The position numbers and the translations under genes were made by a program. Below the pieces are notes generated by a model. It was given only the letters and a program-made list of their open reading frames with translations, was not told the origin of the DNA and made no database searches. Of a DNA stretch of 14,810 nucleotides, positions 8,606-14,807 are shown piece after piece. Numbering within the stretch: the first letter of the stretch is position 1; every line of letters begins with the position of its first letter. This DNA comes from Thermoplasmata archaeon (GTDB taxonomy: Archaea; Thermoplasmatota; Thermoplasmata; Thermoplasmatales; Aciduliprofundaceae): assembly GCA_021163705.1 (NCBI GenBank), contig JAGGTO010000091.1, positions 1 through 14,810 of the forward strand, written 5' to 3'.

Positions 8606-9028
8606 ATGAACATAAAGCTGGATGCACAGACTCTGCGATATATATCCATATTCGAAGCCGCCACCAATGCAGATGTTAAAGATTGTCTGGAGAGAGGCAA
8701 TTTAATAGTGTTCATAGTGTATCCGCACAATCTCAGAAAGGCGATAGCCAACGGGGGAGAGAAGATTCAGAAGGTGAGAAACATACTCAAGAAGAATGTG
8801 ATGGTCATCGAGTATTCTCCCGACATTGTGGTATTCACCAGAAATGTGTTTCACAGATTCAGAGTTAGAAATGTGAAGGTCGAAAGGGTCGAAAATGAGT
8901 TCAGTGTAGTGGTACATGTTGATCCCAGAGATAAGGCAAGGGCCATAGGAAGGGATGGCGAGAATCTCAAGCTTGCCAGGGAAATAATCGGAAGACACTT
9001 TCCACTTCGCAACCTCCTCATAAGTTGA
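8606..9028 (+). CDS. nusA: NusA-like transcription termination / RNA-binding protein (KH domains)
   Basis: This short archaeal NusA homologue keeps only the tandem KH region of bacterial NusA, without the N-terminal polymerase-binding or S1 domains. It probably binds nascent RNA in elongation, pausing or termination. The protein is 140 residues from ATG 8606. The start MNIKLDAQTLRYI is typical of the family. A first KH-like half contains ANGGEKIQKVRNILKK (about 49-64), and the second has the glycine loop AIGRDGENLKLAREI (about 112-126), a GxxG RNA-binding signature. A GTG at 8600 would add two residues and overlap the rpl30e stop; ribosome-site spacing favours 8606. It closes the polymerase operon. 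Its 3' end overlaps the convergent Nudix gene by 11 bp. Confidence 0.93.
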   Translation: MNIKLDAQTLRYISIFEAATNADVKDCLERGNLIVFIVYPHNLRKAIANGGEKIQKVRNILKKNVMVIEYSPDIVVFTRNVFHRFRVRNVKVERVENEFSVVVHVDPRDKARAIGRDGENLKLAREIIGRHFPLRNLLIS

Positions 9029-9725
9029 GCTCTTTAATACAATCCGAAATTATTTTCTCGTGGTCAAATGCGAGGGGCGGCAGGGATTGGATGGGGAAGA
9101 ATTCAGCTGAGATGGCATCATCACCCCCTTTCAAAGAGCCTCCTATTTTTTGCAGGAGAAATGCAATGCTGACTGTATGCCCCCTGGGATCTCTCTTTGG
9201 ATCAGAGTAAACCCCAATAATCTTGAGAGGTTTCACTTTTAAACCTGTTTCTTCCATAACTTCCCTTACCACTGCATCCTCAACTTTCTCTCCGTATTCC
9301 ACAAATCCACCGGGAAGCGCATAATGGCCTTTGAATGGTTCCTTTCCCCTCTTTATCAGGAGTATCTTTCCATTTTCAATGATCAATCCATCCACAGTTA
9401 AGGCAGGTCTCTTATAGGGATGTTTCACCACATACTCAAAAAGCTCCCTGTATCTTTCAAATTCCAGAATTAGTTTCCTTCCTTCTGAGGTGAGTACTGT
9501 TTTTCCGCCTTCCTTTCCTCCCCTTTGAGATATTACAAGCTTCTTCCCGAGATTTTTTTCAATCTCCTTAATTTTCCCCCATGCATGCCGATATGACATC
9601 CCCAAATTTCTTGCGGCATCATAGATGCTTCCGCATCTCTCAATTTCTTTCAATATTTCATATCCACCTTCGCCGAGAATATAGCCCCTATTGCTTTCAA
9701 ACCAGAACTTATAGCGGACAATCAT
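9018..9725 (-). CDS. ModE-like winged-helix / Nudix hydrolase fusion (ADP-ribose pyrophosphatase-like)
   Basis: This 235-residue protein has two domains. Residues about 1-92 resemble the winged-helix DNA-binding domain of ModE (SIYDAARNLGMSYRHAWGKI, then KKLVISQRGG and a TVLTSEGRKLI wing and helix). Residues about 106-235 are a Nudix hydrolase with a complete Nudix box: G140, E146, R154, E155, E158, E159, G161. The flanking RPALTVDGLII and PFKGHYALPGG resemble archaeal ADP-ribose pyrophosphatases. A transcription factor sensing or hydrolysing a nucleotide such as ADP-ribose is a fair inference; the target is unknown. The open frame continues upstream to 9932, but that part is antisense tRNA-Tyr, so ATG 9725 is preferred. 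ATG 9749 is an alternative that adds eight residues. It lies 42 nt downstream of tRNA-Tyr on the same strand and overlaps nusA tail-to-tail. Confidence 0.88.
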   Translation of the reverse strand: MIVRYKFWFESNRGYILGEGGYEILKEIERCGSIYDAARNLGMSYRHAWGKIKEIEKNLGKKLVISQRGGKEGGKTVLTSEGRKLILEFERYRELFEYVVKHPYKRPALTVDGLIIENGKILLIKRGKEPFKGHYALPGGFVEYGEKVEDAVVREVMEETGLKVKPLKIIGVYSDPKRDPRGHTVSIAFLLQKIGGSLKGGDDAISAEFFPIQSLPPLAFDHEKIISDCIKELNL

Positions 9726-9761
9726 AGAAATGAAATATTTTCCTCTCATATGAAATTTTTG

Positions 9762-9766
9762 AAAAA
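9762..9766 (-). terminator. T-run after tRNA-Tyr
   Basis: Five consecutive T residues on the minus strand start one base after the tRNA-Tyr discriminator. Short T-runs can terminate archaeal transcription, but this one is short and the Nudix gene begins about 37 nt further on, so partial read-through is possible. Confidence 0.35.
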
Positions 9767-9767
9767 G

Positions 9768-9883
9768 TCCCGGCTCCCGGATTCGAACCGGGGACCTGCG
9801 GATCTCTGCTGAGCGGCGTTTATGCCTCCCTAGGCACTTCCCAACTACAGTCCGCCGCTCTAGCCAGACTGAGCTAAGCCGGG
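9768..9883 (-). tRNA. tRNA-Tyr (anticodon GUA) with a 41-nt intron
   Basis: Reading the minus strand from 9883, acceptor CCCGGCT pairs with AGCCGGG and discriminator A is at 9768. The C1:G72 pair is the identity feature of archaeal tRNA-Tyr. The D-arm is GCTC/GAGC, the anticodon stem GCGGA/TCCGC, the loop CTGTAGA with anticodon GTA, and the T-arm CCGG-type with TTCGAAT. The anticodon loop is interrupted after position 37 by an intron (9804-9844). Exons are 39 and 36 nt, giving a 75-nt mature tRNA. CCA is not encoded. A TATA box lies about 29 nt upstream. Translating the opposite reading of this gene creates a false N-terminal extension of the Nudix protein. Confidence 0.95.
9804..9844 (-). 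other. tRNA-Tyr intron with bulge-helix-bulge splice motif
   Basis: The 41-nt intron sits between tRNA positions 37 and 38. A canonical motif can be built by hand. Exon bases C32-U33-G34-U35 pair with intron GCAG to give the 4-bp central helix. The 5' bulge is A36-G37-intron U1 and the 3' bulge is the intron's last two bases (AG) plus A38. The outer helix pairs intron bases 2-5 (UGGG) with CUCA. Cutting each three-base bulge after its second base, as the archaeal splicing endonuclease does, restores a seven-base anticodon loop. Confidence 0.88.
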
Positions 9884-9907
9884 TCCAATAGGGAGAATTA
9901 AAAATTG

Positions 9908-9917
9908 GTATATAAGC
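9908..9917 (-). promoter_or_regulatory. TATA box of tRNA-Tyr
   Basis: The minus strand reads CTTATATACC, centred about 29 nt upstream of the tRNA 5' end. This is the best TATA match in the 134-bp divergent region, which also holds the histidine kinase promoter. Confidence 0.7.
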
Positions 9918-9980
9918 GTTATCTTCTTTCAATTTAAATTTTTGAGCTTCAGGATGTTATCAATATGAGAATCACATAGT

Positions 9981-9991
9981 AAATTTAAAGT
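9981..9991 (+). promoter_or_regulatory. Candidate TATA box of the histidine kinase gene
   Basis: AAATTTAAAGT is centred about 32 nt before ATG 10018, which would place transcription start only a few bases before the start codon. No Shine-Dalgarno site precedes this ATG, so a leaderless or nearly leaderless mRNA is suggested. Confidence 0.5.
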
Positions 9992-10017
9992 ATTTTTAAC
10001 CTTATTTAGGTTTTGAG

Positions 10018-12369
10018 ATGTCTAGGGAGATGATGGGTTTGGAAGAGATTTTAGAAGATCTCAGAGATGTTGTAATACTTTTTAACAAAGATGGGAGAGT
10101 GGAATATATCAACAAGGTAGTGGAAGATTTTGGTTTGAAAAAAGAAGATGTATTGGGAAAACCCTTCTGGAGATTTATTGATGAGAGATTTATTGAAACA
10201 GTAAAAAGAGATATGATGAAGATGATGAAAGGGGAGGAGGTAGAGAATGAGGTATGCGTAATCACACCCAAGGGTAGGAGATGGGTGGAATATAAAAGCA
10301 AGCCAGTTGTCGTGAATGGAAGAATAGTGAGATATCAGTCTGTGCTTCGGGATATAGATGATAGAAAAAGGCACCAGGAAGAACTATCCAGGATGTATGA
10401 ATTTACTCGCAAGATAAGTTCACTGGTTGATCCTGAAGATATCTTTCGTGTTGCCTTTGAAGAATTCAGAAAATTTATAGAGTTTGATGCATTCAATATT
10501 GGACTTGTAAATAGAGAAAGAAACACGATTACGATAGAGTTCAGTATTGATGAAGGCAGAAAATTGCCCCGAAGAAGTTACAGGATAGCTCCAGATGCCT
10601 CTTTATCAAGCTGGGTTGTTTATCACGGCAAACCTCTTTTAATAAAGGATTTTGGAAGAGAGGCTGAGAAGCTCCCTATCAAGGTGCATGTGGTAGGGAG
10701 GGGTTCTCTAAGCTGGCTTGGAATTCCTTTAATTTTTAAAAATGAGGTAATAGGGATGATAAACATACAGAGCTACAAGAGAGCATTTGATGAGAGAGAT
10801 ATGAAGTTACTCAGGAGATTCACAGAACCTTTAGCTATGGCAATTGCCAACGCTCTGCTCTACAGAGATTTAAAAAGGCGGGAAGAAAGTGTAAAAGAGG
10901 AGAGGGAGAAGTATAAGAAGATCCTAGAGAATTTAATTGTAGGTATAGTCATAATCCATCGGGGGAGGGTCATCTATGCCAACAAAATGATAAAAGATGC
11001 GCTCGGTTATGAGATGCATGAGGTTTTAGGGGAGAACTTTATAAAATTTGTGCATCCAGAGATGAGAGATTATGTTCTGGAGAATTATACCAAGAGGGAA
11101 ATGGGATTACCTGTGCCCACCAGCTACATTCTCAAGCTTCTTGATAGAGAGGGAAATGTAAAGTATGCACTTATAAATGTAAAGGATGTTGAATGGGAAG
11201 GTGTAAAAGCTGAACTGGTCTCACTTCTTGATATCACTCGTCTGAAGAATATGGAGAGCACCCTAAAGAAACTTGCAGAAGTTTTCAGAGATATAAAAAT
11301 GGCAACAACTCTGGAGGATATATACTCTATGACCCTGGAAACCTTAACGAAAGTTCTGAAATTTCCATTTGCAGAGATATCCAGGTTAGAGGGAGATACT
11401 CTAGTTTTAATAGGGCATGTGGGTAATTATGCGGATGAAGTCACCGAAGTAAAAATAAATAGTGAGAAGGGAGTAATTGCATGGGTAGCAAGACATAGGC
11501 GACCCTATTATGTTCCGGATGTCACCAAAGAGCCTATGTATCTTCCGGGAGCAAAGAATGGTAGATGTGAGTATGCCTCACCTATAGTTATAGAGAACAA
11601 ATTGTGGGGGGTCATAGATGTTGAAAAGGGAGAGGTGGATAGCATAACACATGATGAAAGAAATCTGGTAGATATGCTGGCAGAGCATGTAGCCGTAGCA
11701 ATAGCGGGATTGGAGAAGCAGAGAGAGCTTGAGAGAGCAAAGAATTTTCAGGAGCTTATGGTTCACATAATAAGTCATGATTTGAAGAACCCGCTTTCTG
11801 TGGCCAAAGGATATGTTGAACTCCTTTACGAGGAAGTTGATAGAGAATACCTAGATGAGCTTGGAAATTCCCTGGAAGAATCCTTCAGAATTATTGATAA
11901 GGTTAGACTGTTTTCCAGGCTAGGGAATAGGAGAATAAAGGAAGAGCGGAGAAAAATAGAGTTGCGGGGAAGAATAGAGGATATTATTTCAACTATAAAG
12001 AGAAAATATAGAGATAGCTGGGTAGAGATAGATATGCCACCAATGGAGATAGAGGGCTACACAATTGTGGATGGAATTTTTACCAATCTACTGGATAATG
12101 CATTTAAGTATGGTGCCACACAAGTTTGGATAAAGGGCAAGGAAATGAAAGACCGTGTGGAGATAAGGGTAGCGGATAATGGTCCGGGAATTCCAGAGAA
12201 GATAAGAGAGAAAATCTTTGAACCCTTTGAAAGGGCATCTGTTAAGGAGGGAAGTGGACTTGGACTCGCGATAGTAAAGATGATCGCAGAGCTTCACAAT
12301 GGCAAGGTTTGGGTGGAAGATAATGAACCTCGGGGAAGTGTATTTGTGGTTCAACTATCAAAGGGGTGA
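10018..12369 (+). CDS. Soluble sensor histidine kinase, PAS-GAF-PAS-GAF-HisKA-HATPase
   Basis: This 783-residue kinase probably autophosphorylates on H587 and passes the phosphate to a response regulator not found in this window. Layout: PAS about 7-118 (DVVILFNKDGRVEYINK, WVEYKSKPV, DIDDRKR), GAF about 122-286, PAS about 300-411 (GRVIYANKMIKDALGY), GAF about 414-571, HisKA about 572-640 with the H-box SHDLKNPL, HATPase about 665-783. The ATP-binding motifs are N690/N694 (NLLDNAFKYG), DNGPGIP (720-726) and GSGLGLAI (745-752). No membrane segment or signal peptide is visible, so it is probably cytoplasmic and senses an internal signal through PAS or GAF ligands. ATG 10018 is chosen because of TATA spacing; ATG 10030 and 10033 are alternatives. 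Signal and partner are unknown. Confidence 0.92.
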   Translation: MSREMMGLEEILEDLRDVVILFNKDGRVEYINKVVEDFGLKKEDVLGKPFWRFIDERFIETVKRDMMKMMKGEEVENEVCVITPKGRRWVEYKSKPVVVNGRIVRYQSVLRDIDDRKRHQEELSRMYEFTRKISSLVDPEDIFRVAFEEFRKFIEFDAFNIGLVNRERNTITIEFSIDEGRKLPRRSYRIAPDASLSSWVVYHGKPLLIKDFGREAEKLPIKVHVVGRGSLSWLGIPLIFKNEVIGMINIQSYKRAFDERDMKLLRRFTEPLAMAIANALLYRDLKRREESVKEEREKYKKILENLIVGIVIIHRGRVIYANKMIKDALGYEMHEVLGENFIKFVHPEMRDYVLENYTKREMGLPVPTSYILKLLDREGNVKYALINVKDVEWEGVKAELVSLLDITRLKNMESTLKKLAEVFRDIKMATTLEDIYSMTLETLTKVLKFPFAEISRLEGDTLVLIGHVGNYADEVTEVKINSEKGVIAWVARHRRPYYVPDVTKEPMYLPGAKNGRCEYASPIVIENKLWGVIDVEKGEVDSITHDERNLVDMLAEHVAVAIAGLEKQRELERAKNFQELMVHIISHDLKNPLSVAKGYVELLYEEVDREYLDELGNSLEESFRIIDKVRLFSRLGNRRIKEERRKIELRGRIEDIISTIKRKYRDSWVEIDMPPMEIEGYTIVDGIFTNLLDNAFKYGATQVWIKGKEMKDRVEIRVADNGPGIPEKIREKIFEPFERASVKEGSGLGLAIVKMIAELHNGKVWVEDNEPRGSVFVVQLSKG

Positions 12370-12404
12370 ATAAAAAAGAGAATAATTAGGCAAGGAAGCG
12401 AAGG

Positions 12405-12413
12405 TTTTATAAG
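12405..12413 (+). promoter_or_regulatory. TATA box of the TPR protein gene
   Basis: TTTTATAAG lies in the 82-91 bp gap after the histidine kinase stop and would place transcription start near 12435. The leader would then include GGTGA at 12451-12455. The TPR gene probably has its own promoter. Confidence 0.6.
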
Positions 12414-12450
12414 CAGATTGTGCATTATATTTTCATAAAGTTATTATGTA

Positions 12451-12455
12451 GGTGA
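12451..12455 (+). promoter_or_regulatory. Shine-Dalgarno site deciding the TPR gene start
   Basis: GGTGA lies 5 nt before a TTG codon at 12461 and overlaps the alternative GTG at 12452. This favours TTG 12461, giving an N-terminus of MPLFGRRRGE. Confidence 0.55.
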
Positions 12456-12460
12456 TAAAT

Positions 12461-13858
12461 TTGCCTCTCTTTGGTAGAAGAAGGGGAGAAAGTACAATTA
12501 AAACTTACGAGAAGGTATTGGAGGACGCCAAGACTTCAATTAAGAATGGAGATGAGGATAAAGCTTTGATTCTCCTAAGGAGAATTCTCAGATGGATCAC
12601 AGAGGACATGGAAAAAGTGGTAAAGATGAGCGAGGAGGAGAGAAAAAGAATTTCAAAGCTTTTAACAGAGGCTGGAGAGAACATGCTAATTTTGAAAGAT
12701 TATGATTACGCCATCAAGACTCTGGAGAAGGCAAAGGCTCTTGACGAAAGAAATGTTAGAGCATGGTTCGACATAGGAAGAAATTTACTTCAGAGGAACA
12801 CTCAGATTCCATATGCAATATCCTGCTTACAGGAAGCCGTGAAGATTGACCCCCATAATGCTGAAGCGCACATTCTTTTGGGGGAGGGATATCGTTTGCA
12901 GGGTCAGAAAGAAAAAGCTCTTGCATCATATAGAAAGGCTCTTGAGATTGATAAGGAGAACGAGATGGCCCTTGAGAAGTTATTGAAGCTTGATCCAAAT
13001 AATGTAGAAATCCTTAAAAAGTATGCAGAAGTTTTAGAAAAGAAGGGGGAGAAGGAGAATCTAATTATAACATATAACAAGCTCGCTAATCTCACAAATG
13101 ATCCTTCCTATCTTGAAAAGGGATTGCAGCTGGATCCTGATAATAAAGAGTTGCTGATCACCAAAGCATATATACTAAAGCAGCAGAACAAATACAGCGA
13201 GGCCCTGGAAATAGCAAAATCTCTTATGGAGAAATATTCAGATGATCCAGGCGTGCAGCTTCTTTATGGGGAAATAGTAGAAAGTGAGGAAGAGGAGGGG
13301 ATCAAGCCAATTGAAGTGGAGGATCTATTTGGTGATCTGAACATAGAGGGTATAGAGATCCCTGTAGAGGAAAAAATCTCTTACGAGGATTTTCTAAACT
13401 ACTATGAAAATGGACAGATTGAAAGAGCTCTGGAGGTTCTGGAAAAGCTTGAGGAGGAGGATATAAATAGGTTACTCGAGGAGAGAGAGGATCTGCAGTT
13501 TGCGGAGTTTCTTTTTAGCCATGGTAAAGTGGATATAGCCGAGAGGCTCCTGAATAAAATGCTGGAAAGGGAGAAGAACGAAGATGTTCTGTATTTGAAA
13601 TCTAGGATTTTGATAGAGAGGGGACAGCTCGACGAGGGAGAGAAATATCTCAATGAGATTCTGAAGAAAAATATTAAAAATGCCAAGGCACTCTTTCAGA
13701 AGGCCAGAATTATGGCTCTCAGAGATAATGAAATGGGTGCAAGAAATTTCATGCTTATGAGCGTAAAACTGGATCCAGGAATTAAAGAGAGCATGAAGAA
13801 TGAAAAGCTCTTTGAAAAATATGCGGATAAGGATTGGTTCAAAAAGATTGTTTCATAG
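12461..13858 (+). CDS. TPR-repeat protein of unknown function
   Basis: This 465-residue protein is built mostly of tetratricopeptide repeats, helical pairs that mediate protein-protein contacts. The clearest repeats are at about 98-132 (AWFDIGRNLLQ ... AVKIDP), 133-166 (EAHILLGEGYRLQGQKEKAL), 227-260, 341-373, 374-405 and 406-440 (ALFQKARIMALRDNEMGARN). An acidic, repeat-free stretch at about 273-305 splits the array into two arms. There is no signal peptide or membrane segment, and no catalytic motif was seen. The N-terminus is short and basic (GRRRGE). The start is taken as TTG 12461 on ribosome-site spacing; GTG 12452 would add three residues. It has its own TATA box, and its stop overlaps dtdA by 6 bp tail-to-tail. 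Role and partner cannot be assigned. Confidence 0.85.
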   Translation: MPLFGRRRGESTIKTYEKVLEDAKTSIKNGDEDKALILLRRILRWITEDMEKVVKMSEEERKRISKLLTEAGENMLILKDYDYAIKTLEKAKALDERNVRAWFDIGRNLLQRNTQIPYAISCLQEAVKIDPHNAEAHILLGEGYRLQGQKEKALASYRKALEIDKENEMALEKLLKLDPNNVEILKKYAEVLEKKGEKENLIITYNKLANLTNDPSYLEKGLQLDPDNKELLITKAYILKQQNKYSEALEIAKSLMEKYSDDPGVQLLYGEIVESEEEEGIKPIEVEDLFGDLNIEGIEIPVEEKISYEDFLNYYENGQIERALEVLEKLEEEDINRLLEEREDLQFAEFLFSHGKVDIAERLLNKMLEREKNEDVLYLKSRILIERGQLDEGEKYLNEILKKNIKNAKALFQKARIMALRDNEMGARNFMLMSVKLDPGIKESMKNEKLFEKYADKDWFKKIVS

Positions 13859-14671
13859 CTCTTGCAGATCCTTAGAGCTCACAACCTTAATGCCCAAGGA
13901 AGACAAAATGTTCTCTATCTTTCTTCTTTCCTCCCCCTTCAACCCTTTCCTATGAATATATGCAATTTGACAATCATCGCTTTTTTTGCATGCTCTTCTC
14001 ACAATATCCTCATCTATGAACTCCATGGCATATCTTGGGATCATATGACCAAAGGATATCTGGTATTTGAGCGCCACATCGGTTATTCGGGGCATGTAAT
14101 GGCCACCTCCTATTCCCAGGGCTGGTGCATATCTTCTCTCCTCAAGCTCCATTATTGTTCTCGCTATGGCCTCTCCAGCTTTTTCATCTCTCCACTCATT
14201 TTCCGTGCTTCCTATCTCTATGAAAAATGTGGGCGTTTCCAAATAGGGACCATGGTGAGTTGCTTCAAAAGATACTGAATATCCTTCTATTTGATTCTTT
14301 TTTAAGATTCTCAATGCCTGTGTCATAAGATGTGGATTTGTCAATACAACACATTTTTCTCTTCCACCTAATTCTGCCTTACCCCAATTACCTATTGGAT
14401 GAACAGTTAAACTTCTGAGCTCTGCCTTGCTTCTGTGCTTGGATGCAACAATTATATTTTCAAATTTTATTCCAAGCTTTTCTCTTATATCCCTATCCAC
14501 ATTTTCCGCATATATCTTTGGCCCCTTTATATGCACCATGTAGTATCTCTCACTCTTGTACACAGGAAAATTTTGAAAAACTCCTACCTTTTTCCAATTA
14601 TCCATGGTTAGAAGCTTCTCTCTGATGTTCAAGGATGCCAGGTCATCCTGGGAGGTGAGTATGAGATCCAT
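13853..14671 (-). CDS. dtdA: D-aminoacyl-tRNA deacylase DtdA (archaeal type)
   Basis: This 272-residue enzyme is recognised as the archaeal/plant-type D-aminoacyl-tRNA deacylase (DTD2). The family hydrolyses D-amino acids such as D-Tyr from mischarged tRNA, recycling the tRNA and guarding chirality in translation. Diagnostic motifs are SKHRSKAELRSLTVHPIGNWG (about 77-97), FEATHHGPY (135-143) and GIGGGHYMPR (186-195), whose histidines fit the family's metal-dependent chemistry. Length is typical. ATG 14671 is preferred to an upstream TTG at 14689: the protein then begins MDLILTSQDD, and a TATA-like ATATAA about 23 nt upstream implies a leaderless mRNA. It lies 51 nt downstream of tRNA-Leu on the same strand and converges with the TPR gene. 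Confidence 0.95.
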   Translation of the reverse strand: MDLILTSQDDLASLNIREKLLTMDNWKKVGVFQNFPVYKSERYYMVHIKGPKIYAENVDRDIREKLGIKFENIIVASKHRSKAELRSLTVHPIGNWGKAELGGREKCVVLTNPHLMTQALRILKKNQIEGYSVSFEATHHGPYLETPTFFIEIGSTENEWRDEKAGEAIARTIMELEERRYAPALGIGGGHYMPRITDVALKYQISFGHMIPRYAMEFIDEDIVRRACKKSDDCQIAYIHRKGLKGEERRKIENILSSLGIKVVSSKDLQEL

Positions 14672-14687
14672 AACCCTGCATAGTCTC

Positions 14688-14700
14688 AAATTATATCAAA
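14688..14700 (-). promoter_or_regulatory. TATA box of dtdA
   Basis: The minus strand carries GATATAATTT, centred about 23 nt upstream of ATG 14671. No good ribosome binding site precedes the ATG, so initiation on a leaderless transcript is likely. Confidence 0.55.
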
Positions 14701-14718
14701 CTTATGAATTTCAATCTC

Positions 14719-14722
14719 AAAA
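14719..14722 (-). terminator. Short T-run after tRNA-Leu
   Basis: Four T residues follow the discriminator base directly on the minus strand. This is a weak candidate for a tRNA terminator; dtdA has its own TATA box just beyond it. Confidence 0.25.
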
Positions 14723-14807
14723 TGCAGGGGGAGGGATTCGAACCCTCGAACCCCTACGGGACGGGACCCTAAATCCCGCACCTTTGACCTGGCTCGGTAA
14801 CCCCTGC
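14723..14807 (-). tRNA. tRNA-Leu (anticodon UAG)
   Basis: The minus strand from 14807 folds as a class II tRNA. Acceptor GCAGGGG pairs with CCCCTGC, with discriminator A at 14723. The anticodon stem CGGGA/TCCCG encloses loop TTTAGGG with anticodon TAG. A long variable arm follows (CCC-GTA-GGG core), and the T-arm is GAGGG-TTCGAAT-CCCTC. The extra arm, the A73 discriminator and the anticodon all agree with leucine. There is no intron and CCA is not encoded. The gene is complete at 85 nt; its promoter would lie beyond the right edge. Confidence 0.95.

Noticed and set aside
8037..8627. Antisense open frame of 196 residues across the ends of rpoA2 and rpl30e
   Set aside because: It lies wholly opposite strongly recognised genes, has irregular composition rich in Cys, His and Tyr, and shows no domain.
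9140..9157. Hairpin CTCCT...AGGAG with a T6 run as terminator of nusA
   Set aside because: The T-run lies in the loop, not after the stem, and the site is coding sequence of the Nudix gene; at most a weak T-rich termination zone.
9726..9932. N-terminal extension of the Nudix frame to a 304-residue protein
   Set aside because: The added stretch is translated tRNA-Tyr sequence plus its promoter, and ModE-like similarity begins only near ATG 9725.
13981..13987. T7 run about 120 nt after the TPR stop as its terminator
   Set aside because: It encodes lysine codons of dtdA on the other strand, so the run is explained by coding; a termination role cannot be judged from sequence alone.
13862..14278. 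Plus-strand open frame of 138 residues after the TPR gene
   Set aside because: It is the reverse of dtdA coding sequence, with no ribosome binding site and no recognisable family.
14672..14689. TTG start adding six residues to DtdA
   Set aside because: ATG 14671 gives the usual family N-terminus and agrees with the TATA box position; the TTG would lie too close to that box.
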